This document shows positions 17,462-26,037 of a stretch of DNA of 64,000 bases, piece by piece (the first letter of the stretch is position 1; each line of letters begins with the position of its first letter). Below the pieces are notes generated by a model that saw nothing but the letters and a program-made list of their open reading frames with translations, was not told the DNA's origin and did no database searches. The translations under genes were made by a program, and so were the position numbers. Location of the stretch: assembly GCA_963717375.1 (NCBI GenBank), contig OY970329.1:744001-808000 (forward strand). The letters run 5' to 3'. The stretch is from VRUE01 sp963717375. Lineage in GTDB: Bacteria > Actinomycetota > Thermoleophilia > Solirubrobacterales > 70-9.

Positions 17462-18088
17462 TCAGAGGATGTAAACCGTCGTGTAGACGATCAGCCACAT
17501 GACGTCAACGAAGTGCCAATAAATACCCGGCACCTCGACGCCAAGGTGGTCCTTCTCCTCGGGCCCGAAGTGTCCGCGGAAGGCGCGGATCGAGGCGAAG
17601 CTGAGCAACACCAGGCCGACGAAAACGTGGGCGCCGTGCAGGCCAGTGAGGCCGTAGAAGATCGAGCCGAAGGCGAGGTCGCGAGCGCTGAAGCCGAGGT
17701 GGACGTACTCGTTGATCTGAATGAAGAGGAATGTGGCGCCGAGCAGCCAGGTCAAGACCAGGCCGAGCTTCAGCCCAGTCCGGTTGCCGCGGCGGATCGA
17801 CGCCAGGGCGTAGTGAATGGTGAAGCTGGAAGAGACCAGGATCGCGGTGTTGACACCGGCAACCGCAACCGGCAGTTCGTAGGGGTGCGGTGGCCAGCTC
17901 GAGGGATGAACGACGACACGAAGGAAGAAGTAGGAGGCAAAGAAGGCGCCGAAGAGCATTATCTCGGAGACGATGAAGAGCAAAATCCCCAGTGTCTGGC
18001 GATCCATGCGCGAACTCTGGTTGGCCTCCGGCGGCCCATGGTGCTCCTCCTCGTGGGCGTGACCCAGAGCGACGGTTGCACTCTCCAT
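17462..18088 (-). CDS. ctaE: Cytochrome c oxidase subunit III
   Basis: A 208-residue protein with five or more membrane helices. Subunit III features are clear: FIVSEIMLFGAFFASYFFLR, the GLHGAHVFVGL segment and the closing YWHFVDVMWLIVY. It belongs to the intact oxidase set on the minus strand and overlaps the stop of the tandem UspA-like gene. Subunit III stabilises subunit I and supports proton uptake. No second copy accompanies the degenerate plus-strand pair. Confidence 0.95.
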   Translation of the reverse strand: MESATVALGHAHEEEHHGPPEANQSSRMDRQTLGILLFIVSEIMLFGAFFASYFFLRVVVHPSSWPPHPYELPVAVAGVNTAILVSSSFTIHYALASIRRGNRTGLKLGLVLTWLLGATFLFIQINEYVHLGFSARDLAFGSIFYGLTGLHGAHVFVGLVLLSFASIRAFRGHFGPEEKDHLGVEVPGIYWHFVDVMWLIVYTTVYIL

Positions 18089-18963
18089 CAGGACTCACCT
18101 CCATCGGCGACGGCAGCGGCGACGGCAGCTGCCGCGCGGCCGACCTCGAGGTGCTCGACCTGCTTGTCGGTGATCTCGCGAACCTTGCCGATCAGGTCGC
18201 CCTCGAGCCAGCGCGAGGTCTCACCGGCAAAGGTCGAGATCAGCACCTCGTCGATGCGGTAGTGCTCGATCGCATTCTGCACGGCGTGAAAGGGATCGGG
18301 GCTCATCGGCTGACCGGTCGCGTCGATGTCGGCGCGGTAGAGCTCGGCCAGGGTCGAAGCCAGGTCACGGACGATCTCCGGCTCGCTGACGTCCTCCGAG
18401 CGCGGGCAGATGATCGTGTAACGGTGGGGGTGCCCCGCGGCCCGCTCCTTCAGCCGGCTTACTAGGTCCGGCGCGGCAACTGTCTTGGTCGCGACGACAA
18501 GCGTGTGGTTGACCTCCCAGCTGACCGAATCGTCTTCGATCCGCACCGGGATGTGGGTGACGGTGACATCTGGCTCCAGGTGACCTTCCGCCCAAGCGAC
18601 CAGGTCCTTGCGGGTAATGCCAAAGCGGGTTCCCGAAGCACATGAGAGAAGGACCTCGCCCGGCTCGTGGGCGCGAACCGCATCGTCGAGCGCCAGCGAT
18701 GGCTCGGGATCCATCACCTCGCCGACCGATTCGATCCCGTACTCGGAGAGAATTGACATCGTCACCTCGACCCTGGCGCGGGCCGCGTCGCGCAGCTCGC
18801 CCGAGTCGATCAGCTGGCCGACCGCCGGCTGGTTCTGCGGCGCCGCCACGGCGACGTAGGGGACCTTGTCGGCCCGCTCGCGCACTGCGGCGAGAAGCTT
18901 GCGGCCGCCGGCGACCTCGTTGAGGAAGACGAGCAGGGGCCGTGGCTCGGGCGTGGCGCTCAT
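18088..18963 (-). CDS. Tandem UspA-like domain protein in the oxidase operon
   Basis: A 291-residue soluble protein with two alpha/beta domains of universal-stress-protein character (residues ~7-140, beginning RPLLVFLNEVAGGRKLLAAV, and ~150-270, beginning HTLVVATKTVAAPDLV). The second ends with DEVLISTFAGETSRWLEGDL, shared with the paralogue at 16791. It sits between ctaD and ctaE and overlaps both by one to four bases, so it is translated with the oxidase subunits. A role in assembly, redox sensing or nucleotide sensing of the oxidase is inferred from position only. Confidence 0.75.
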   Translation of the reverse strand: MSATPEPRPLLVFLNEVAGGRKLLAAVRERADKVPYVAVAAPQNQPAVGQLIDSGELRDAARARVEVTMSILSEYGIESVGEVMDPEPSLALDDAVRAHEPGEVLLSCASGTRFGITRKDLVAWAEGHLEPDVTVTHIPVRIEDDSVSWEVNHTLVVATKTVAAPDLVSRLKERAAGHPHRYTIICPRSEDVSEPEIVRDLASTLAELYRADIDATGQPMSPDPFHAVQNAIEHYRIDEVLISTFAGETSRWLEGDLIGKVREITDKQVEHLEVGRAAAAVAAAVADGGES

Positions 18964-20864
18964 GCCGAGCCCACCACCGTCGGCTCGGGTTTTGCCGCCT
19001 CGACCGATTCCCCGGCCATGATCGCGTGACGGGCGCCAGGGACGCCGAACTCGTAGGGGCCGCCGACGACGCGGGGGATCTCATCGAAGTTGTAAATCGG
19101 CGGCGGCGAGGAAACCAACCACTCGATCGAGTTGGCGCGCCATGGATTGGCGGTGGCGCGGGGGCCGAAGCGCCAGCTGACGATCATGTTGTAGAGGAAG
19201 ACCAGCTGGATCGCGCCGAGCATGAAGGCAAAGCAGCTGATCAGCAGGTTCCAGTTGCCGAACTGTGAGGCGTAGTCGGCGACGCGGCGGGGCATGCCGT
19301 CCATCCCTATCCAGTGCATCGGGATGAAGGTTCCCCAGGTGCCGATCAGGGTGCCCCAGAAGTGGACTCGTCCGAGTTTCTCGTCGTACATGCGCCCCGT
19401 GATCTTCGGGAACCAGTGGTAGATCCCGGCGAAGATCGTGAAGACCGAGCCGCCGAAGAGGACGAAGTGAATGTGGGCGACGATGAAGTACGTGTCGGAG
19501 ACGTGAATGTCGATCGGCACCATGCCCAGCATCACGCCACTGATGCCGCCGATGGTGAAGGTGACGATGAAAGCGAGCGCGAACAGCATCGCGGTCGAAT
19601 AGGTATGGATCTTGCCGAAATAGAGCGTCCCCAGCCAGGAGAAGATCTTGATCCCGGTCGGCACCGCGATCAGCAGCGTGGTGATCATCATCGGCACGCG
19701 CAGCCAGCTGAACATGCCCGCCACGAACATGTGGTGAGCCCAGACCGTGTAGCTGAGCACGACGATCCCGATCAGCGCCAGCGCCATCAGCCTGTAGCCG
19801 AAGATCGGCTTGCGGGCGTGGGTCGAAATGACCTCGCTGATGATCCCGAATCCGGGCAACATCATGATGTAGACGGCTGGGTGCGAATAGAACCAGAAGA
19901 TGTGCTGATAACTAACGACATCGCCGCCCCCGGCGAACTGGAAGAAGTTGGTGTGGAGGGCGCGGTCGAAGAGGACCATGAACTGGGCGCCGGCGATGAA
20001 GGGCGTGGCGGCGACGACGAGGAGTGAGGTCGAGAGGTTGGCCCAGACCAGCAGGGGCATCCGCCAGAAGGTCATCCCGGGCGCTCGCATGGAAACGATC
20101 GTGACCAGGAAGTTGAGCGCGGTGGCAATCGACGAGGCACCCGCAAACTGGACGCCGAGGTTGAAGAACGATTGCCCCAGCGGAGCCCCGGTCGAGAGCG
20201 GCGCGTAACCGGTCCAGCCGGCGTCGAAAGCGCCGCCGGGGGCCAGGAAGCTGCCGACGAAGAGCAGTCCCGCGATCGGCAGCATCCAGAAGCTGAGCGC
20301 GTTGAGGCGCGGGAAAGCCATGTCCGGTGCGCCGATCATCAGTGGCAGCACGTAGTTGGCGATCCCGGCGAAAACCGGGATCACGAAGACGAAGATCATC
20401 AGCACCGCGTGGGTGGAGAAGAGGCTGTTGTAAGTCGCCGCGTCGACGATCTGGGTGCCCGGCTGGGCCAGCTCGGCCCGGATCAGCATCGCCATCAGGC
20501 CGCCGATGAAGAAGAAGAAGAAGGTGGTGCAGATGTACTGGATGCCGATCACCTTGTGATCGGTGTTGAAGCGGAAGTAGTCCTTCCAGCTCTTGGCGCC
20601 GTGCTGGGAGTGATCCTCGGGGATCGTCGGCATCCCGGCCGCCCAGCGCAGCCAGTAGTCGAAGCAGCCGAAGCCGAGCAGGAAGCCGAGCGGACCGGTC
20701 ACGAGCGGCACGACGACCTGGGGGTAGCCGGTCTGCTCGGTCTGGTAGGCGGGCAGGCCGGAGGCTTTGCGCAGCGCGACGACGAGGGCGAAGCCGAAGG
20801 CGGCGCCGAGCAGCGCGCCCAGGGCGCCGCGGATCCAACCGGGTTGCTTGATCGCAGCCACCAT
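18960..20864 (-). CDS. ctaD: Cytochrome c oxidase subunit I (A2-type heme-copper oxidase)
   Basis: A 634-residue catalytic subunit. All ligands are present: His152 and His466 (heme a), His464 (heme a3), His328, His377 and His378 (CuB), and Tyr332 for the Tyr-His cross-link. The YSHPAVY form, lacking the Glu of HPEVY, marks an A2-type enzyme. The K-channel Lys is seen at 405. An unusual N-terminal extension of ~95 residues carries two extra predicted membrane helices (about 12-31 and 50-72). It reduces O2 to water while pumping protons. Its start lies 13 bases downstream of the ctaC stop. Confidence 0.96.
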   Translation of the reverse strand: MVAAIKQPGWIRGALGALLGAAFGFALVVALRKASGLPAYQTEQTGYPQVVVPLVTGPLGFLLGFGCFDYWLRWAAGMPTIPEDHSQHGAKSWKDYFRFNTDHKVIGIQYICTTFFFFFIGGLMAMLIRAELAQPGTQIVDAATYNSLFSTHAVLMIFVFVIPVFAGIANYVLPLMIGAPDMAFPRLNALSFWMLPIAGLLFVGSFLAPGGAFDAGWTGYAPLSTGAPLGQSFFNLGVQFAGASSIATALNFLVTIVSMRAPGMTFWRMPLLVWANLSTSLLVVAATPFIAGAQFMVLFDRALHTNFFQFAGGGDVVSYQHIFWFYSHPAVYIMMLPGFGIISEVISTHARKPIFGYRLMALALIGIVVLSYTVWAHHMFVAGMFSWLRVPMMITTLLIAVPTGIKIFSWLGTLYFGKIHTYSTAMLFALAFIVTFTIGGISGVMLGMVPIDIHVSDTYFIVAHIHFVLFGGSVFTIFAGIYHWFPKITGRMYDEKLGRVHFWGTLIGTWGTFIPMHWIGMDGMPRRVADYASQFGNWNLLISCFAFMLGAIQLVFLYNMIVSWRFGPRATANPWRANSIEWLVSSPPPIYNFDEIPRVVGGPYEFGVPGARHAIMAGESVEAAKPEPTVVGSA

Positions 20865-20877
20865 CAGAAGGCCTCCA

Positions 20878-21669
20878 TTATGCCCCGCCGGCGCTTAGGG
20901 GCACCGGGTCGGTCTCGGTGTCTTGGGTGATCGATTCCGCCAGCGGCGCCGGGACTTTTTCTTTCAGGCTCGAAACCCATTTTTGGAAGTCAGCAGGGGT
21001 TTCGACCACGACCTTGGCTCGCATCGAGGCGTGGCCGAAGCCACAGAGCTCGGTGCAGATCAGCTGGTAGGTGCCGAGCTTGTCCGGCGTGACGATCGCG
21101 GTCGTCGTGATTCCTGGCACGTTGTCCTTCTTGATCCGCCACTCGGGAACCCAGAAGGAGTGGATCACGTCCTGCGCGTGCATCTTGAACTGGATCTGGC
21201 GATCGACCGGCACGTGCATTTCGCCCTCTATGAAGGCATTGCCTTTGCCGGGGTAGCCGAAACTCCAGGCGTACTGCTGGGAGAAGACGTCGACGGTCAT
21301 CGCGTTCTTCGCCGGCTTTTCGATGTCATGCAGGACGGACCAGCTGTAGCCGGCGCCGAAGAGCACGATGATCGTCGGGATCACGGTCCAGGCGACCTCG
21401 AGCCGGGTGTTGCCGTGAATCGGCTCGCCGTCGGATTCGTCGCCGGGCTTGGCTTTGAATTTCCACAGCGCGTAGAAGAGCATCACGATGACCAGCGAGA
21501 AGACGAAAGACGAGAGCACGATCATCACGTTGAGCAGATCGTCGATCTTCGGCGCCGCGGTCGAAGCCTCTTGGCCGTCCCAGTTGATCGAAAGCATCAC
21601 GGCAGAGATCGCCGCGGTCATCGCAACTGTTGCAGCGAGCATCTTCGCTATCGGGAGGCGGCCGTACAT
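20878..21669 (-). CDS. ctaC: Cytochrome c oxidase subunit II with intact CuA site
   Basis: A 263-residue protein with two N-terminal membrane helices and a cupredoxin domain. The CuA ligands are complete: the His in DVIHSFWVPEW and the segment CTELCGFGHASM with both Cys, Glu, His and Met. It accepts electrons from cytochrome c on the outer face and passes them to heme a in CtaD. It heads the minus-strand oxidase operon ctaC-ctaD-UspA-like-ctaE. It is the useful internal reference for the CuA-less paralogue at 10443. Confidence 0.96.
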   Translation of the reverse strand: MYGRLPIAKMLAATVAMTAAISAVMLSINWDGQEASTAAPKIDDLLNVMIVLSSFVFSLVIVMLFYALWKFKAKPGDESDGEPIHGNTRLEVAWTVIPTIIVLFGAGYSWSVLHDIEKPAKNAMTVDVFSQQYAWSFGYPGKGNAFIEGEMHVPVDRQIQFKMHAQDVIHSFWVPEWRIKKDNVPGITTTAIVTPDKLGTYQLICTELCGFGHASMRAKVVVETPADFQKWVSSLKEKVPAPLAESITQDTETDPVPLSAGGA

Positions 21670-21684
21670 GAGGCGGCGGGCATT

Positions 21685-23037
21685 CTATTGAAGCGACGGC
21701 GGGAAGCTTTCAGGCTCCCGGCCGGCCGAGGCGTCCAGCACTCCACGGGCGACTCCCTCCCAGCTCCAAAGCCGCCGCGCGGTCGCGACCAGAGCCTCCT
21801 CGGCGGCGGCCCGTTCGCCCTCCGGCAGCGCCAGCCAGGCGTTGAGCCGCTCGGCGATCGCTTCGACGGCGCCCCTCTCAACCGGGAAGGACGTCAGCCG
21901 CCCGACCTCGCCGGGCAGCGCCTCCATCAGCTGACGAGATACCTCGAGCATCCCTGAGTGCCCCGCCGAGACCGGCAGCACGCCGCAGGCCGCCGCCTCG
22001 GCGGCGACCATCCCGAACGCCTCGGGAAAGGTGCTCGGCATCACCAGCGCCTCCGCCCCCGGCAGCAGCTCCGCCACCTCGTCGTGCTCGAGTCGTCCAA
22101 GGAAGTCGACCGACCCGGCCGCGTCCTGCGCGGCCTCGAAGTACCCGGCCGGCGGGTCGGCGAGGAAAGCCGACAGGATCGGCAGCGGCTTCTCCTCCCC
22201 ACCCTCGATGCCCCAACCGGCAAGGGCAACCTCGCGAGCATCCTGGATGTCCCCCCGCTCCAGCGCCGCCAGCAACCGCCGCAGACCCTCCTCGTACTCG
22301 CCGAACCCGGCGATTTCAAGCTTCGCGTCCGGATGCTCCGCTCTGACTAGCGGCCACGCCGCCAGGAGCAGATCCACCCCCTTGGAGACGATGAGCTTGC
22401 CGACGAAGACGACCCTGCGATCGGCGGAGGTTCTGGGTTTCGGGCCGAAGGCCTCGGTGTCCACGCCGGGAGGGCCAAGACGAGTCTTCTCGCGCAGGCC
22501 GTCGACGTCCGGCAGTGCCGCCCAGAGCGACTCGGCCGTGTGGTGGGAACCGACGAGAACGCCCGAAGCCGCTTCCATCCCCTCTTCGGCATAGGGCAGG
22601 AAGCGAGGGTTGGGCTTGACCGTGTACTCGAGCGCGGAGCCGTGGATCTTGGCGGCGAAGGGACCGACGTCGGCGCGAGCGAGGATCGCCGGGCCCATGA
22701 CCAGGTGGTTGGCGAGGGCGGCGTCGAAGCCGCCGACCGATGCCGCGACCTCGCGCACAGCGGCGACGTTGGAGTCGATGTAGCGATCGAGCTCCGCCTC
22801 GCTCAGCTCGGGGAAGGCCTTGACCTCAAAGCCCTCGTAAGGGTCCTTGACGTAGACCGGGAGCAGCCCGTGGATGTCCGGGTTGTGGATCTGGACGCCC
22901 TCAATCTTGGTCTCGCGGTCCTGGCAGAGAAGGTGGACCTCGTGGCCGAGCTTGGCCAGCGCCCGCGCCAAGTTTGCGTTGTAGATGTTGCTGCCGGTGC
23001 CGCGCAGCATGTAGCCGTGGAAGAGGAGGACGCGCAT
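21685..23037 (-). CDS. Glycosyltransferase family 4
   Basis: A 450-residue GT-B fold enzyme from the ATG at 23037; the frame is open upstream, but MRVLLFHGYMLRGTGSN is the natural N-terminus with its glycine loop. The C-terminal domain has VVFVGKLIVSKGVDLLL and the nucleotide-sugar motif PSTFPEAFGMVAAEAAACG with its Glu-x7-Glu. It transfers a sugar from a nucleotide donor; acceptor and sugar are unknown. It is divergent from the zinc-ribbon gene and lies 15 bases upstream of the 5' end of ctaC's neighbourhood on the same strand. Confidence 0.88.
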   Translation of the reverse strand: MRVLLFHGYMLRGTGSNIYNANLARALAKLGHEVHLLCQDRETKIEGVQIHNPDIHGLLPVYVKDPYEGFEVKAFPELSEAELDRYIDSNVAAVREVAASVGGFDAALANHLVMGPAILARADVGPFAAKIHGSALEYTVKPNPRFLPYAEEGMEAASGVLVGSHHTAESLWAALPDVDGLREKTRLGPPGVDTEAFGPKPRTSADRRVVFVGKLIVSKGVDLLLAAWPLVRAEHPDAKLEIAGFGEYEEGLRRLLAALERGDIQDAREVALAGWGIEGGEEKPLPILSAFLADPPAGYFEAAQDAAGSVDFLGRLEHDEVAELLPGAEALVMPSTFPEAFGMVAAEAAACGVLPVSAGHSGMLEVSRQLMEALPGEVGRLTSFPVERGAVEAIAERLNAWLALPEGERAAAEEALVATARRLWSWEGVARGVLDASAGREPESFPPSLQ

Positions 23038-23069
23038 CGCTGCCGCGGAAGCTATTAGTCTTCCCGGCG

Positions 23070-23333
23070 ATGAACGACCGTCAGCTCTACCGGATGCGCG
23101 CCCCGGCCTCAGGCCGCGAGGCTCTAGCCGAGGCCAAGCCAGGCGCCGTCTACCTCGACCGCGAGACGGGCGAGGAGATGGAACCAGTAGCAATGGTCCT
23201 ACCGCTAGCCCCCTCCGCCTCGTCCCTACCGCGCACGCCCGCCAACTTGCGTTCCTGCCGCCGCTGCGATCAACTGATCGGCCTAGACGTCAGCGACTGC
23301 CAGTACTGCGGCCTGCGCCAAGAAGCGCTCTAG
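23070..23333 (+). CDS. Small protein with C-terminal zinc ribbon
   Basis: An 87-residue protein. The N-terminal half is unremarkable; residues 68-83 hold a four-cysteine ribbon (CRRCDQLI and CQYCGL) likely to bind zinc. The ATG at 23070 was chosen because upstream codons are arginine/cysteine-rich antisense of the glycosyltransferase. Function unknown. It converges, across a long inverted repeat, on the exported protein at 23568. Confidence 0.65.
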   Translation: MNDRQLYRMRAPASGREALAEAKPGAVYLDRETGEEMEPVAMVLPLAPSASSLPRTPANLRSCRRCDQLIGLDVSDCQYCGLRQEAL

Positions 23334-23424
23334 CCCTTAGAAGCTTCCAAGGCAGACGACCCCAACGTCTCGGGGATCGTCACGACGTCCCCGCTTTGAA
23401 GCTCCGCAATTCGTGACGCTGGGA

Positions 23425-23550
23425 TTGGCCCGGAGCGTCGGGTGCCCCTGCGAACGCTTTGTGCCGCTGGCCCTCGACGAATCCTCGGACGGCCACAGGC
23501 GATCCAGCCAGTCAGGCAAGTGAGCAGGGGCACCCGGCGCTCCGGGCCAA
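23425..23550. repeat. 26-bp inverted repeat (one mismatch) with 74-nt loop
   Basis: Arms 23425-23450 and 23525-23550 are reverse complements apart from one base. The element fills the 234-bp gap between the 3' ends of two convergent genes. Layout (long arms, ~70-nt loop, convergent ends) matches the element at 7119-7221, although the sequences differ. It could be a bidirectional terminator or a palindromic mobile element. Confidence 0.8.
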
Positions 23551-23567
23551 CGGCAACTCCCCCGAAT

Positions 23568-24374
23568 CTAGGGTTTCGCAACCAGCGTCGCCGTGTAAAG
23601 CAGGCGAGCGTTGGAGTAGTAACAGCCGTAGGTCTTGGTCTTGCCCACCCCCTGCTGGGGATGCCCGCCCTGGATGTCTTCCTTGGAAGCGCAGTGGCCT
23701 TCGAGGCGGCTGCCGCGCCAAGTTTCTTCTTCGGAGACGTTGAAGGCGAACATCGGCGCCCAGGTCGGCACGGTCAACGCGACGATCTGGCCCTGGAGGA
23801 CCGAGAGCGGGTGATCGAGAGTGAAGATCGGCGCGGTGCCGAAGTAAGGGTTGAGCACCTCGAGCGGGCTCTGCCGCACCAGCGTGTACTGGGGCGGCTT
23901 GGAGCCTTCCACCGGGCGCAGGACGCCGATCCGGGCCTCCGAGGGGCTGCCGAGGAATTCGTCGAAGAAGCTGACCTCGTTCGTGGTCGTGTCGGTGTCG
24001 GTGCGCGACGGCTTCGCCAGGGTGATCGACCAGGCGACGATCTTGCCGTCGAAGGGCGCCTCGTAAGGCTGAGTGACGCCACCGGCGATCGCCTGGAAGC
24101 CGGTGACATGACCCTCGACCCGGCAGGGGATGACCTCAACGTTGTTGACGATCTTGCCCGGGCACGAAGGCGAGGGCGTGGTCGCGGTCTGGCCAAGGAC
24201 GACCACGCGCAGCGGCGCCGAGTCGGCGGCACCCGGCCAGGTAGCGACGACGAGGGCGATCAGGGCGCAGGCGAAGCCAAGCGCCACGGCCGCGCGCGTC
24301 CCGCCTCGTTTTTCGGCTGCTCCTTGCACGATCTCAAGCTGCAAACCCGAGCCTCCGGCAAGGGTTGCGGCCAC
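23568..24374 (-). CDS. Exported or membrane-anchored protein of unknown function
   Basis: A 268-residue protein with one hydrophobic segment (about residues 30-46, ALGFACALIALVVATWPG) and a beta-rich extracytoplasmic part. Cysteines (SCPGKIV, IPCRVEG, GHCASKED, YGCYY) could form two disulfides. No known domain is recognised. The GTG at 24374 is used; a GTG at 24287 would start right at the signal segment. The gene is divergent from the amidase operon. Confidence 0.65.
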   Translation of the reverse strand: MAATLAGGSGLQLEIVQGAAEKRGGTRAAVALGFACALIALVVATWPGAADSAPLRVVVLGQTATTPSPSCPGKIVNNVEVIPCRVEGHVTGFQAIAGGVTQPYEAPFDGKIVAWSITLAKPSRTDTDTTTNEVSFFDEFLGSPSEARIGVLRPVEGSKPPQYTLVRQSPLEVLNPYFGTAPIFTLDHPLSVLQGQIVALTVPTWAPMFAFNVSEEETWRGSRLEGHCASKEDIQGGHPQQGVGKTKTYGCYYSNARLLYTATLVAKP

Positions 24375-24463
24375 GATTCTGCCTTCCAGAGCGCAGCGAT
24401 GCGGCGTTCGCCCTCAACCTGCACGATCCCGGCCACGCGGCCACTGTAGGGTTGCCCCCCGGA

Positions 24464-24667
24464 ATGGAGGGTCCGGATCGAGCAGAGCAGTTCATCCCAG
24501 CTGGGCTGGCTTCGCTTGGGATCGAAGCCGACGAGATCGACCTCGCGGTGATGAACGCCGCCCACGCGATGTTCTGGCCCTCAATCCGCGATCTGCTCGC
24601 GCTCGACCTCGGCGAGCTCGAGCCGGAGCGCGACGAGGATCTTTCGCGGACGCCGGAGCGGACGTGA
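24464..24667 (+). CDS. Small acidic protein coupled to amidase
   Basis: A 67-residue protein (ATG 24464; TTG at 24452 or 24365 possible) with helix-rich, acidic sequence including GLASLGIEADEIDLAV and LELEP-like tail GELEPERDEDLSRTPE. Its TGA overlaps the amidase GTG by four bases, so both are translated together. In size, position and the proline-ending acidic tail it recalls the AtzG-like (DUF4089) partners of some amidases, but sequence similarity is weak. It may be a small amidase subunit, which is inference. Confidence 0.6.
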   Translation: MEGPDRAEQFIPAGLASLGIEADEIDLAVMNAAHAMFWPSIRDLLALDLGELEPERDEDLSRTPERT

Positions 24668-26034
24668 GCGCCCTCGACCTCTCGCTGCGCGCCCAGGCGG
24701 CGGCGATCGCCGCCGGCGAGGCCGACCCCGCCGAGTTGCTCGACGCCGCGCTGGCGCGAATCGAGGCGCGAAACCCGGCGATCAACGCCGTCGTCGCGAC
24801 CTTCCCGGAGCACTCGCGGGCGATGCTCGAGGCGGCTCCCGATGGGCCGCTGCGCGGCGTGCCCGTCGTAATCAAGGACGAGTGGCCGCTGCCCTGGCGG
24901 GCGCAGCGCTTCGGCGCGGCGGAAATGATGGCGAGGACCGCTCCGGGCGAATCCGGCCCCTACCGGGTGCTGCGTGATGCGGGCGCGGTGATCGTCGGCG
25001 TCGCCAACATGCACGAGCTGGGCGCCAGTAGCACCGGCAACACTTCTGTCTACGGACCCGCCCACAACCCCTGGGACACCGAGCGCTGTCCGGGCGGGTC
25101 GTCGAGCGGGCCCGCCGCCGCGGTCTCCGCGCGGCTGGTCGCCGGCTCGGTCGGTGCCGACGGGATTGGCTCGATCCGCTTCCCCGCCGCCTACTGCGGC
25201 CTGACCGGGCTGAAGCCGACCTTCGGCCGCTCGGCGATGGCGGGGCACCACATGGACGGGATCTCGACCACGATCGTCTCCGGACCACTCTGCGCCGACG
25301 CCGCCGACTGCCGGCTGCTCGGCTCCGCCCTCTTCGGCGAGGAGCTGCCGGCCGGCGATGCCGCCGGGCTGCGGATCGGCGTAATCCGCGACGTCGTCTC
25401 TGAAGACGTCGCACCCGAGGTCCGCGAGGCTTGCGAGGCGGCGATCGAGGCGCTGCGGGCGCAGACCAGCGGCGAGGTGATCGAGATCGAGCTGCCCGAC
25501 CTGGACGCCGCGGCCTTGGCGACGGTGCTGATTGCCAATACCGAGAGCCTCGGCGAGGCCACTCCCGAGCGACTCAACAACCTCGATCCCGAGATCAGCC
25601 CAATCAACCGCGGCTTCCTCAAGTACCGGATGCTGCTGCCGTCGGCCGCGAGCGTGAAGGCCTACAGGATCCGCACGCTGATGCGTCGTCGAGTCGCGGG
25701 CCTCTTCGCAGACGTCGACGTGCTTGCCTGGCCCACGGTCCCGGCCGTCGCCCCACCGCTGGAGGCGCCGTTGGTCGAGCTGCCCTCGGGGACGCTGACC
25801 GCCGACCAGGCCAACGTCCGCGGCGCCGGCCTCGCCAACCTGACCGGGATCCCCGCGATCAGCGTCCCGGTCGGCCTCGGCGCCGGAGAGCTGCCGATCG
25901 CGCTGCAGCTGCAGGCGGCCTGGGGGCGCGACGAGCTGCTGCTCGACGCCGCCGAGGCGCTGGAGCGAGCCAACGACAGGCGCTGGGTAGAGGCGCTCCC
26001 TCCGCTTGCCGAGGCAGAGCCGGCGGGGGCCTAA
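24664..26034 (+). CDS. Amidase (amidase-signature family)
   Basis: A 456-residue enzyme, GTG start overlapping the small upstream gene. The Ser-cisSer-Lys triad is visible: Lys71 in VVIKDEW, the serine cluster GGSSSG at 144-149, and Ser170 in GADGIGSIRFPAAYCG. KPTFGR follows as in GatA-like amidases. It hydrolyses a C-N amide bond; the substrate is unknown. There is no gatB or gatC nearby, so it is unlikely to be the glutamyl-tRNA amidotransferase. The ABC transporter genes follow after three bases. Confidence 0.9.
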   Translation: MSALDLSLRAQAAAIAAGEADPAELLDAALARIEARNPAINAVVATFPEHSRAMLEAAPDGPLRGVPVVIKDEWPLPWRAQRFGAAEMMARTAPGESGPYRVLRDAGAVIVGVANMHELGASSTGNTSVYGPAHNPWDTERCPGGSSSGPAAAVSARLVAGSVGADGIGSIRFPAAYCGLTGLKPTFGRSAMAGHHMDGISTTIVSGPLCADAADCRLLGSALFGEELPAGDAAGLRIGVIRDVVSEDVAPEVREACEAAIEALRAQTSGEVIEIELPDLDAAALATVLIANTESLGEATPERLNNLDPEISPINRGFLKYRMLLPSAASVKAYRIRTLMRRRVAGLFADVDVLAWPTVPAVAPPLEAPLVELPSGTLTADQANVRGAGLANLTGIPAISVPVGLGAGELPIALQLQAAWGRDELLLDAAEALERANDRRWVEALPPLAEAEPAGA

Positions 26035-26037
26035 GCG

